Assembly (NCBI GenBank): GCA_943704525.1
Contig: CALSCQ010002598.1
Location: 1-45,671 of the forward strand
Length of the DNA: 45,671 nucleotides
Source: Pigoraptor vietnamica
Taxonomy: Eukaryota; Opisthokonta; Filasterea
Direction: 5' to 3'
Below the pieces are notes generated by a model, which saw only the letters and a program-made list of their open reading frames with translations, made no database searches and was not told where the DNA came from. Of this stretch, positions 10,639-21,600 are shown one piece after another (within the stretch, counting starts at the first letter, position 1; each line of letters opens with the position of its first letter). Position numbers and translations under genes: made by a program.

Positions 10639-13600
10639 ATGGACTCCATGGAAATGTTCGCCGGCGAAGAAATCGGGAATGGATTGGCGCTGACGGATCA
10701 GTCGCAGACGTCGACCGCTCCAACCGAGAACGCGTATGATCCAACGCAGGAGGACGAGCACGCGCACGTGCTCGGCGGCGCGCGCGATTTCTCAATGCAA
10801 CAAACTCACCACGACACCTCCGCCGACCACAACGACGCGAGTTTGACGAGTGTCGTCAACGACATTTTGGGCGACGCTGGGTTACTCGTGCCAGGGGATG
10901 TTACCGATGTCTCTCACGACGTGGACATGGGCCAACCGGCCACCGACCAGGCGCCGTTGGCGGGGACGCCGGCACAGCAACCAGTGTATTCTTCTCTCCT
11001 GGAGCACATGTCCCCCGCTCTGCGCGAGTCGTTGGCGACAGGGCGGTGGAAGCTTGGCCCTCCGTCGGCGGACGTGCCCACGCCGGTCGCGCGACGAACC
11101 ACCTCCGCCCCACCGGCTGTTACTGACGGTTCGTGCGCGCTAGTCGCACCGGAGTTGTGTGCGTGTGTCGTGCTCACACGAAAAACGCCCCATCCACAGT
11201 CATCGACCTGACGAGCGACGACGCGCCCGCGGTCCAACCCGTGCGCGCCATGTCTGTCAAGCGACTGCCACAAGGCCACGCGCAACACCCTGCACCCAAG
11301 CGACCACGTGTCGACCTGTCGAGCCTCCCGCAGGCGCATGTTGTCAATTTGTCGCACGCGCGTGTCGCCGACCGCGCATCGCCCTTGAGCGTGCCGTCGC
11401 CCACTCCGTCGCTCCCTGACATTGGCGCGTACGGAGCGAATGGGGTGGGTTCGTCCGACGGCGCGGGAGGGGCGGGCGGTGTGGATGCTTCGCAGACGCT
11501 TGCGGCGTTGAAGTCGGCCGCCGAGCTGAAGTTGCGGCAGCAGGAGCACCAGAGGCGGCAGTTGCTCAGGGAGCAGAGGGCGCAGTTGCAGCAGCACTTG
11601 CAGGAGCAGGCGATGCGCGCGACAGCGGCTGCGACGGAGGGCGGCGGGGGGGTGTCGGAAGCCGAGATGAACGCGCGCGTCCTTGAAGCGTTCTGCAAGC
11701 AGCAGGCGAGGTCGGCCGCGCGACGCGCAGACCTGCAGGCGCGCGCCGAGTTGGCCATGCGGCCGCCGCTGAAGAGGGGTGAGACGGAGGTGCTCATCCT
11801 GGACGACGACAGCGGCGACGAGACGCCTGCGGACACGGGCGCGATGGAGAATGACGCCGAGTGTCTCGAGTACAGCACGCGGATAGTGGGCATGCAGTAT
11901 TTTCTCGGGACGGTGACGCCAGGCGAGGGCGTCGTGTTACGGCGCGACCCGCGTAACATGCACGACAGGAATGCGATTCGCGTCATTAACACGCGCGGTG
12001 AGCAAGTGGGGCACATACCGGCGTCGAACGCCGCCGTTGTGGCGCCGCTATGCGACAGCAACGTCGTGCGACTGGAGGGTTTTGTGGGCGGGCCGCGCCT
12101 TAGTAGCGACTGGCACCCGCTGACGGTGCAGGTGTTCTGTGCCCCGGATCGCTCCGGCGAAGTGCTCCACGCTCTCCGTTCGCTCCCCGCTGAATGCGTC
12201 GCGTCGTTCACGACGTCGTACGCGCGCCAGCAGCGGGAGGCGCTGTACAAGAAACAGCTGCAGGAAGCTGCGGCCGCGGCCGAGTGGCAGCGGCTCGTCG
12301 ACGGGACGTCTTCGCAGCAGCAGGCGCAGGCGGCGTTTGACTCGCTGCTGATGCGTCCTGCGGCGCAGCGGGACTTTGCGGCCATGCGGGATGCGGGCGT
12401 GCCCGAGGGGCTCACGACGGAACTCCTGCCGTACCAGCGACAGGGCTTGGCGTGGCTCGTGGACCGGGAGCACCCGGCGGCCGCCGCGCCCGGGCGCCGC
12501 GTGCTGTTCTGGGAGGTGGACCCCGCGCGCAACATGTACGTGAACAGCGTGACGAAGATGGCGTCCGCGCAGGCGCCGGAGCCCGTCCGCGGCGGCATTC
12601 TGTCGGACGACATGGGACTTGGAAAGACACTGCAGGTGATCGCGCTCATGCTTGTGCCGCCGTCGGGCGAGGGATTTGCGGAGGGGCCTCTCGCGGCGGA
12701 CCCTGCGTACGGTCGGTCCACGCTCGTCGTGTGCCCGGTGTCTGTTGTCGGGAATTGGATAGAGCAAATCAAGGTGGGGCTCGCTACTGTGGTGTATGTG
12801 GCATGTGTGGGAATTGTTCGGACATGTCTCTGCTTTGTGTGCAAGTGGCGAGTGGGCTGGTGCCTCAAGCAGGCGTGTAGGTTCTCTGTGCTATTCCGTC
12901 ACTTTACGCGTCAAAGTAACAGGACGGGCAGGGTTTGGTAATTACTTGAGCACTCTTTCTCGTTGCGCAGGCTCACGTGGCGGAAGGAAAGCTGTCGGTG
13001 TATGTGTACCACGGCAACGAACGCACCACGGACGGAGAGGCGCTTCGCCGTCATGACGTCGTGCTGACGACATATGCGACCCTTGCGACGGAACACAAGC
13101 GTCACACGGGGAGTGGCGGGAGTCCGCTTTTCAATGGAAAGTGGCTAAGGTGTGTTTTCGATCACGGACGCGCTGTGTTCCGCACACGCGTGTTCGCATG
13201 CAACGAGGAGAGCAGCGCCTCCGTTCTTGTGTCAGTGTGTGTACTCGTGACGCGAAGCGTGGAACGTTGTGGAATGTGCGCGAACCTTGACACACAGGCA
13301 GATTAGCGCATGCGGACTGAAATCTCACTGTGGCTGCCAAGTGGTTTAAGCTAATCCGACATCACTGCGGCTGCTTGCAGAGTGGTGCTGGACGAGGCGC
13401 ACGCCATCAAGTCGCGACAGTCGCGGCAGTCGATTGCGGCCGCAGCGCTGGTTGCCGAGCGCCGGTGGGCTCTGAGCGGGACGCCCATTCAGAACAAGGT
13501 ACGATCTGGTCTTTCATATGGCGAGGCTTTGCGCGATGCGTACACGTCGTTCCTTCCACTTGTGTTTTTTTTTTTGTTGCAGTTGTAGTTGTGTAATGCG

Positions 13601-15096
13601 TGGCAGTGGGTGCATGGACATGTGTCGGGATTTTGGCTGATCAGACGTCTCTTGCATTCGCCCTTGGCGCGCTTCTTCTTTCTTGTAGCTGGAGGACCTC
13701 TACTCGCTTGCGCGGTTTCTGCGCGTGGACACCGTCGCCGATTACTCGTTCTGGAATCGGTACATTGGGCGGCCGGTGAAATCGAGCGACGCCGTCGGCA
13801 TCTCGCACATTCAGGTATTGTGGCGTGCTGCAAGCGTGGACTGTCAGTCAGTTTGTTTGTTGTTTGGCGCCCTCACTCACTTGATGTGTGTGTGTCTCGT
13901 GCTTGCAGGAACTTCTCGGTTCGCTGTGCCTGCGTCGCACGAAGGAGACGCAGATTGGCGGCAAGATGTTGCTGGAGCTGCCTGCGCGCAACGTGTACAT
14001 GCAGAAGCTCCAGTTCACCGACGAGGAAGCGCAGGTGTACCGCGCGATGGAATCGGAGGGGCGGCTAATATTCAACTCGTACTTGCGCGCGGGAACAGCT
14101 GTGAGTAGCTTGCACGAAATGCGCGCACACACGCGGTTCTTTCACACGGAGACGACGTCCGCATGCGCCCACACCTCGCACCATGTGCACACCTCACGCC
14201 TTCACATGCGATCGCCTCTTGTTTTGTACAAGACACTGAGAGTCGTATTTCCATTTCATTGCAGCTGCGCAACTACGCCCACGTGCTTGACCTGATCATG
14301 CGTCTCCGGCAAATTTGCGACCACCCGGCGCTCTGCACGGCGAGACCCCCGACCGAAGCCGAGATCGAACGCGCGCGCGCACAGGGCGTCGACTACACGG
14401 ACGAGAACGTACAGCGGCTCGTGCGCCTCCTCCGCGACAGCGAAGGGGAGAACTGCGTGCTCTGCTACGAGCCTCTCTCCACCCCCGTCATCACACCGTG
14501 CGGACACATCTTCGACCGCCACTGTGTGACGCAGGCCCTGTCCATAAGCGCGACATGCCCTTACTGCCGCACCGAAGTCACGCCGTCTCAGCTCATCGAG
14601 GCACCACCTGAGGAACCGGCGGCGCCGTCGGGAGGCGAGGCGGGCGAGAAGGGTCCGTTCAAGTCGTCTACGAAGGTGGACGCGCTCCTGCGCTGTCTTG
14701 AAGTTGCCCGCGCGAAGGACGCGTCGGTGAAGAGCGTCGTGTTCTCGCAATGGACGTCCATGCTGCACCTGCTTGAGGAGCCGCTGCGTGCCGCGGGGTT
14801 TGGCTTTACTGTTCTTGAGGGGTCGATGACGAGGGAGAAGCGTGATGCGGCCATTGAGAGCTTCACGTCGAACCCCGACATTTCCGTCTTTCTCGTGTCG
14901 CTCAAGTGCGGCGGGGTCGGATTGAACCTCGTGCGGGCGTCGCAGGTCTTCATGATGGACCCATGGTGGGTGCCGCAACCCTCGGCGTGTGTGTGTGTTC
15001 CAGGCACTTCGGGCATCATGTCCGATAGTGCTCATGGACTGTTGCGCGATTGTCAGTGCGTTGTGCAAGCCTTTGTTGTCCCGTGTGTGTGTGTGC

Positions 15097-15155
<59 letters not shown>

Positions 15156-15653
15156 TGCGTACGTGCCTGTGCGTGTGTGTGTGTATGTGTGCAAATGTGG
15201 ACGCGTGGCCGAGTGCGTGCATGCTCACGCTGATGCGCCATCGTTCCGTCGTGGGCAGGTGGAATCCCGCGACGGAAGACCAGGCGATTGATCGCGTGCA
15301 TCGCCTTGGCCAGACAAGGCCTGTGCACGTGTTCCGGTTCATCGTCGAGGTGAGCCATCACATCTGCATTGAACGTGTGGTCATGGCGGAAGGGGGTTGG
15401 GCACACACACGTGGGGCGCCTCAACCCTCTTCATTCTTTCCGACAGGGCACCATCGAGGAACGTCTGCTGGACCTGCAGTCCAAGAAGCGCGAGCTCGTC
15501 GCCGACACGCTCGGGGCGGAACAGTCGCGAAACCGCTTGCAAGAGATGCGTCTCGACGACCTCAGGCGACTGTTTGGGAGCGACCGCCCGGCGCACGGCA
15601 ACGGCGACGCTTCGGGTGCAGGGCCGTCGGAGACCCGCGCACAGCCCGAGTGA
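10639..15653 (+). CDS. HLTF/Rad5-type HIRAN-SNF2-RING helicase and ubiquitin ligase
   Basis: Nine exons: 10639-11158, 11200-12773, 12971-13149, 13381-13498, 13689-13814, 13909-14100, 14265-14965, 15259-15349 and 15447-15653, giving 1235 residues. The order of domains identifies the family. There is a SUMO-interaction-like motif FIDLTSDD near 174 and a Gln-rich coiled coil near 285-330. A HIRAN domain from about 400 contains [10 protein letters not shown] and [12 protein letters not shown]2 ATPase has motif I DDMGLGKT near 643, the DEAH box near 761 and SGTPIQN. A C3HC4 RING (CVLCYEPL...CGHIFDRHC...CPYC, about 966-1005) sits between the two RecA lobes. The helicase C lobe has [23 protein letters not shown] and HRLGQTRPV. 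Family members reverse stalled replication forks and polyubiquitinate PCNA in the nucleus. The first intron is only 41 nt and its donor is the least sure. The seventh intron carries a long alternating CG/TG tract. Confidence 0.94.
15082..15166. repeat. Alternating purine-pyrimidine (CG/TG)n tract in an HLTF-like intron
   Basis: About 85 nt alternate strictly between pyrimidine and purine: GT repeats, then a block of GC repeats, then GT repeats again with a few TA and GC steps. It lies inside the intron between exons 7 and 8 of the helicase gene. Such tracts can adopt Z-DNA under negative supercoiling. That is general knowledge, not shown here. Confidence 0.85.
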
Positions 15654-16049
15654 GACATAAAAAACATATGCACAACCGTTCAGATTGCCAAGTGGATCTT
15701 CTTGTCCTAGCCACACACACACACTCGAAATCTGCCCTAACACGCGCATGGAATATAAGCGGGTTTGTGTGTTCGATCAATTTGCCAAGTGGATCTCTCC
15801 TCACATGACTAAGTGGATCCCTTCTCCCTATTCCCTATTGGCGTAATGTTGAGGTTCAGGGCCCGGTCGGCGCGCAAACAAGTTATATCCTTTTTTTTTC
15901 TTTCTATACAACCATAATCTGGTGGTGAACGCAAGAGACGCTGCCGCACTGGGCGCACGCACTTCACAACGAGAGCAAAAGAGGGTCGGCAGAAAGCAGT
16001 GGGCGCGGGGTCGATCCGCGCCCCCTTTTGCCGCAACCGCCTTCGCCCC
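15654..16049. other. Convergent 3' region between the HLTF-like gene and coronin
   Basis: This 396-nt stretch separates the two stop codons and should carry both 3' ends. It contains three copies of AAGTGGATC at 15690-15698, 15787-15795 and 15810-15818, two of them preceded by GCC. A T-rich run lies near 15890-15905. No gene is seen. Confidence 0.5.
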
Positions 16050-17891
16050 TCACTGGTACTTGGCGAGCTCCTCGCGCAACTTCTGGTTCTCCATCTTAAG
16101 CTCGGCAATCTCGCGCTCGAGCTGCGCCACCGTCTTCGTGCCGGCCGTCGGCGGGGGCTTGGCCGCCTCCGTGGGCTTGGGCGCGCTCGACGTAAACGCC
16201 TTGGTGGCCTGCGCCTGCACGCCGTCGCGGAGAGACACCGTCTTGGGCGCGCCGTTCTTGCCATTAACGAAGTCGGCGGCAGAGATGGTGGGCTCGTAGG
16301 CGGCCGTGGGGGGGAACAGATCCTCCTGGAACTGGTCCGACTGCAGGGCGCACGCGACAAGACAGCATTAGCAACGCACACATGGAATGAGCGCAACTCA
16401 CAACCACTATTCGGCAAGGCCCACACGAAACAGCGCAAACAAGGACGCAAGACAGCATCGAGAGGGGGCGCACCTTGCGGGGCACCGTCATCGAGATGGG
16501 CTCGCAGAGGCCGCTGGCGTGGAGCTTGTAGAAGCGGGCCACCTCGCACGAGAGAATGTTGAGGCCGCGCTTGGGCATCCAGCCGAGACCGCGCTGGGGG
16601 GCGTTCGACTTGAACTCCGAGAGGAAGTGCGCCCACGGGGCCTCGTCGACCACCTCGTAGTAGCGAATGTTGCCGTCACCCTTGCCCGCGACGTACACCA
16701 TGCTCGTGTCGGGGTCGTAGAAGGGGAAGAGGACACCGGACGCCGTGTCAATGTTCTCGATCTTGAGGGGCGAGCCGAGGTTGTTGGCGTCCCACACGCC
16801 ATACTGGCGCTCGCTGTTCTTCGAGAAGCCAGTCGTGAAAATGCGGTTGCCGCTAATGAACACGGCGCGCGAGGCCTTCGAGCCGTCGTGGCACACCGTC
16901 TCGTGCTTGATCGTTCCCTTATGGGGGTCAATCACGCGCAGCTTCTTGTCCTTGCTCGCCGTCGCGAGAAGGCTGCCGTCAAAGTTCCACGACATCGTGT
17001 AGATCGTGTCTGTGTGGCCCGTGATCGTCCGGATGCAGTCGCCAGTGCCCACGTTCCACAGCCTGGAGAAAATGGAACGAGTGACATCAGCAACCCACAG
17101 AACATAACGGGGCGATGCGCAGACTTGCATCGTCCGCAGCACCCACTTGATCGTGAAGTCAAACGCCGACGAGGCGAGGACGTTCTCTGCCGTCGGGTGC
17201 CAGAGGACCTGGCCGACCTTCCTGTCGTGGCCGAGCAGCTCGACGTTGGCAACCGTGAGATCCTCAGGGAGGCCGCCGTCGGGAATAACCCACACCTTCA
17301 CGGTGCAGTCGTCCGAGCACGACGCTGTGCAAAACAAATAAAGCAGACATCAGAACCTCGTGCCACACACTGACACACACAAAAAGAGGCGATACATGGC
17401 ACGATTCCGTCCATCTTCAACACCGAGAGCAGTAATTCACGCGGCACGGGGCAACCCAGAAATCGCTCGACGCAACGCACCAATGACATTGTCGTTAAAG
17501 GGGTTCCACGCAATGTCGAGCACGGCGCCCTTGTGGCCCGTGACCTTAGGAACGTTGGCGTCGACACGGACACCCTCCTTGTCGGCCGTCACGACCGCAA
17601 AGGCACCGCCGCCGCCAGCCTCGAGCACGACGGCGATGAACTTGGGGTTCACGGCGCAATAGTTCGAATCCCACGCGTTGCGCGTGATGCGGAAGCCATC
17701 AAAGCACTTCTCCTTCTTCGCCGGCGTGCCAAACACGTGGCGGAACTTGGACGAACGGACGACACGGCTGTGCACAGCAGCAAACAACACGACACGTCAG
17801 ATCACGTGCCGCTCGATCCACATCCACACAACCCGCTACTGGACATGTAAACAGTCACGCTGCAGCGCCCAACATGTACTCACTCGGCCAT
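16050..17891 (-). CDS. Coronin, WD-repeat actin-binding protein
   Basis: Five exons, 17891-17884, 17767-17481, 17324-17147, 17062-16474 and 16340-16050, give 450 residues, the usual length of a short coronin. The first coding exon is only 8 nt (MAD when spliced) and leads into [13 protein letters not shown], the conserved coronin N-terminus. The beta-propeller follows, with [35 protein letters not shown] and [20 protein letters not shown]. The coronin-specific extension appears as the [12 protein letters not shown] motif that opens the last exon. The last 26 residues ([20 protein letters not shown] and on) form a heptad-patterned coiled coil, expected to trimerise the protein. Coronins bind F-actin and Arp2/3 at the cell cortex. 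The gene is convergent with the helicase gene and divergent from ANP32. Confidence 0.95.
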
Positions 17892-18689
17892 CTTGAACGA
17901 CTCTTGCAAATTGCGCTGAAGAATTGACCAAGAATAAGAACACGTGAGTTAGCATATAACGCCCTGCTCCACCCCGCGTCGAATCCGTGTCACACGCCCA
18001 AGCTACCCACCAGCTGACGTGGACGGTCTCGATGCACAAGGCTTGCAAGGTGTAGGCTCTCCTCCTCTTCAGCGTGAAGGCGAGGGTTGTGCGTGTGTGC
18101 GTGTGTGCGTCGATTGTGACGTGCGTTGCCGTGGTGGTGCGTGTGCGTGTGTGTGCGTGTGTGAGCGTGTGGGTGTGTGTTTACTGTGAGTGAATCCCCT
18201 TTGCGATATTTACGACACCGCTTTCAATAGTCAACTCATACTCAGTGAAATTTATTACAAACAGCGGCACAGAAAAGGTGTGGGTGTGGTTCTGACGGTA
18301 CTCAGTTTCATGTCACATAGACTCCCGTTTGATTTCTATTGATGTGCGTCAATATTAAGTACGATATGTAAGTAATTCCACGAATGCAGCAACTTTTCTA
18401 CTATATTAGCGAATTCATGACCAACATAAAATTGGGGATGACTCGTTACAAATCACCGGGAAATGAATGCTCCACTAAGTAATGTCATGTGTACATCCAA
18501 TGAAGTTTCATTGCGAGATCTCGGTAACTTAAAAGGGCGGGAAGTGACGCTCACTTTCAAGTCGCGCGCCAATAAATGTGCGCACTGTGCATCTTTGGGG
18601 CCAATCACACATACCACTGCGAGGCGTCTCCGCATCAACACATCAGATCATTCTCACCGCAGTGGGCTGTTAGGGCGGTCGTAGTGAAC
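17892..18689. promoter_or_regulatory. Divergent promoter region of coronin and ANP32
   Basis: The left part is GT-rich on the plus strand, about 18070-18180. The centre, about 18185-18480, is markedly AT-rich compared with the genes. Near the ANP32 side are an E2F-like GGGCGGGAA at 18535-18543 and a CCAATAAA string near 18570, which could be a CCAAT box. The coronin 5' leader must start in the left part. Regulatory roles are inferred from motif resemblance and position. Confidence 0.4.
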
Positions 18690-19924
18690 ATGGAGGAGCG
18701 CGTGCAGCTAGAGCTGAGAGGACAAGACCCCTCCACGGTGGGTCGCGTCGGCATAAACGACGTCGCTCTCTCTAACCTGATCCTTGCTCTGGCTACAGAC
18801 GCGACAATTGCTGTTGAGCTCACCGCCTGCCACCGCCGCCTGCCATCGCCGCATGACATGGCCGCGCAGGTGACCAAGCTGATACTGGACAACGTACAGT
18901 CTGCGAGGGTGGAGGGTCTCACCGAGGCGTTTGTGAATCTGAAGGAGCTCAGCCTCGTCAACTGCGGCCTCAGCACGCTCGAGGGCTTCCCGTCGTTGCC
19001 GCTGCTTAAGAAGGTGGGGCATTGGTAGTGTCGTGCGCCAGAGGCTTGCATGTGCCCGCGTGTTCGCACTTTTGTCTCATCGTTCGCTCGCACCGGCATT
19101 TCAATGATTCTGCCGTGCACCAGTGCCACCGCGCATGCATGCAGCGTGTGTTCCCTGCATGCACTCTGTTTTCGTGGTCTACTCGATAATATTGCGCTTT
19201 CGCGCACCGTCCACACATCGTAGAGATAGGGTGCTCCGCGTGCGTCGATCAGGCTTGCGTGTCTCCCCTGCATGCATTCTGTTTTCGTAGTCCACTCCAT
19301 AATATTGCGCCGTGTCAAGTCCTTCACGGACATCCCGCATCCATGTCTTGGCATCGGAATTGGCTCGTCGTCTTTATTGCACGCGTGTCCGGTTATCTTT
19401 TCCCGAGAGTGTGCCGTGCCCTTGGAAGCGCATCGTGAGTCTGATTTCGCGCATTTTTTTGGCGCACTTGACGCAGCTCGTGTTGAACGACAACCGCATC
19501 TCGAAAGGGCTCGAACACCTCGCCGGTTGTCCCGCGCTGTCCGTTCTCAGTCTTGCGGGCAACAAGATCAAGGACATTGCGGCGCTGGAGCCGCTGGTGG
19601 GGTATTGAGCGTCAGCTCTGATGCGCCAACACCCGTACGGACACACACACGGGCATGCACACACACACACACGCACACTCTCTCACGCACACATCTCTGC
19701 ATGCATGCCCTCACGCGCTTTGTCTGGCGGGCGCAGAGGGACTTGCCCAATCTCCACAAGATTGACATTGTCGACTGCGAAGTGGCAAGGGTGGATGGCG
19801 TGGAGGAGCGCCTGCTCGAGTTGGTACCGTCCTTGAGGAAGGTAGTCTGTGACAACGACGACGACGACGACGAGAGCGAGGTCCGTTTAAGAAGCGTCCT
19901 GTGTCGAAGGCTCTGCACGACTCT

Positions 19925-19958
<34 letters not shown>

Positions 19959-21288
19959 TGTGCATGTGCGTGTGTGTGCGTGTGTGTGTGACCGCGTAAT
20001 ACGTTCTATGGTCTTCCAGTCGGCCGCTAAACTCACCAGTGGTCGCGCTGTCAAAGTACCTCCCACTCACTTCCACTCGCTCTTTCATTTGGCGCAGTCG
20101 GACGACGAAGAAGAAGACGACGAGGAGGACGAGGAAGACGAGGAGGAGGAAGAAGGTGTGTGACTGCGGGCGACCGTGGGCTCTCATTTGTTCTCTTGGC
20201 AGTCCGGTGGAGTGTCCTCGAGTTCGTTCTGACCAATGCTGTCTTCTCACGCAGAAGCGAGCGAGGGAGGGGTGGGCGAATAGTTTGGCAGCATTATTGC
20301 CGATGATTCGCGCGTATTTTGGTCTGGGGGGTCTGTGCTTGCCGGCACTTGCGTGTCTAGACCTGTTTAGGCTGCATGTATGCGCGTGCCGGCGCTTCGG
20401 TCGTTTTTTTTTTTTTTTGTGCATTCCGTACCTGCAAAGAAAAGAGAGACGAAAAACAAGAAAGAAAGAAAAAGGGAAAAAAAAACTAATCGCCGGCGCT
20501 CATGCACTTACTTTTCCACTGCAGGAGGAAGAGGAAGAAGAGGAGGAGGAAGAGGACGACGAGGTGGGTGTCTCACTGCTGGTCTCTCTGCGTTATGCCA
20601 TCGATGATTTGCTTTCCAACAGAAGTGTCAGACGGAAGATTTTGGCCGCTTGTTGATATTAAGTGCCCATTCCGTGCCGATTTTCTGCGTGTGCGTGTGT
20701 GCGTGGGGAATGTGCGTGTGTGGTGCGCAGTGTGTACTTCAGTTTGGATGTGCATGGGCCCGTGAGGCTGGATCTGTTGTTGGGGTGTCTGATGGATGCA
20801 TTCGCGTGTTGCGTGCAGGAGGAAGAGGAAGAGGAGGAGGAGGACGACGAAGGGCCATCTGCGCTAGCCGAACTGGAAAAGGAGGATCTGGAGGCGGGTG
20901 TTCATGCCCGCACTCTGACTGCGCACTGCACTAGCATCTCCGTACTGAGATCTCTGAAAAGTTACGAGTGCTGCTGTTGTTTGTGTTTGTTCTGCCCCAA
21001 TTCAGTTCGTCCGATGCTACCGGGACACCTTCTTTCGCTGTTAGTGCCTGCATTCTCGTCTGAGCCAGCTTGATGACGCGTCCCTGACCGGTGCGCGTGT
21101 GGCAGACAGTGCCCACCCTCGCCCCTGCTCGCATTGACGTCCGGCACGTGGCCGATTCGTTCGCATTGCAGGATGACGAGGAAGACTTTGAGGTCAACGA
21201 GGACGAGGCCGTGTCAGAAGAGATCGAGAGCGACGCGGACGAGGACGCTCCCGAAGAGCCGCAGAGGAAACGGCCGCGCATCGAGTGA
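18690..21288 (+). CDS. ANP32-family acidic leucine-rich nuclear phosphoprotein
   Basis: Eight exons: 18690-18737, 18870-19013, 19477-19596, 19737-19880, 20098-20157, 20525-20563, 20819-20899 and 21172-21288, giving 250 residues, close to the usual ANP32 length. The N-terminus [17 protein letters not shown] matches the ANP32 capping helix. Leucine-rich repeats follow, with [52 protein letters not shown] and the LRR-cap-like [18 protein letters not shown]. The rest is a long Asp/Glu tail ending in the basic RKRPRIE, a likely nuclear signal. ANP32 proteins act as histone chaperones and PP2A inhibitors. The tail is spread over four small exons, and their exact donors (at 20157 and 20899) are the least certain parts. 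Intron 1, 132 nt, has no in-frame stop. Confidence 0.9.
19153..19310 (+). repeat. Two 45-bp direct repeats in ANP32 intron 2
   Basis: Copies at 19153-19197 and 19266-19310 both begin CCCTGCATGCA and end ATAATATTGCGC, and differ at only a few positions. They are 113 bp apart and lie entirely within intron 2. I recognise no known element in them; a local duplication is the simplest explanation. Confidence 0.85.
19925..19992 (+). repeat. (TG)n microsatellite in ANP32 intron 4
   Basis: Almost pure TG repeats with a few AT and GC interruptions. It lies just inside the intron that follows the exon ending DDDDDESE. Confidence 0.9.
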
Positions 21289-21600
21289 AATGTCCCTTCA
21301 GTGCGTTGACGTCTCGCAAACTTCCCTCCCTCCACCACTCGGCAGCTTCGCTTACTCTTGCGTTTTCGCTCGCGTCTGTGTCTTGACTTCTTATCAACAA
21401 CAAAGTGCTTTGGCATGGGAAAAAATTTACTGTCAGCACACACTTGCATGGTCAACAGCGAGCACGCGCCGTCCGATCGCCGTTCACATGTGTTACGTGA
21501 GACAGACACGTTCGTCAGACTTGATTCATTAATGCAATTACATCGAACGCATTGCCGACCGGCCCTCAGCACACGCGAAAACGCAACGCACGCAATACGC
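21289..21600. other. Convergent 3' region between ANP32 and VIT-vWA copy 1
   Basis: This 312-nt stretch lies between two stop codons on opposite strands. It should hold both transcript ends. No canonical AATAAA is apparent on either strand, and no gene is seen. Confidence 0.5.

Noticed and set aside
11133-11199. Upstream extension of the second helicase exon ([12 protein letters not shown])
   Set aside because: It is read from the short intron and would lose the well-formed first exon; the spliced model keeps frame and gives a coherent motif.
18738-18869. Stop-free sequence after the ANP32 start taken as coding
   Set aside because: It interrupts the ANP32 capping helix, is bounded by GTGGGT and GCGCAG, and its removal restores the family alignment; kept only as a possible retained intron.
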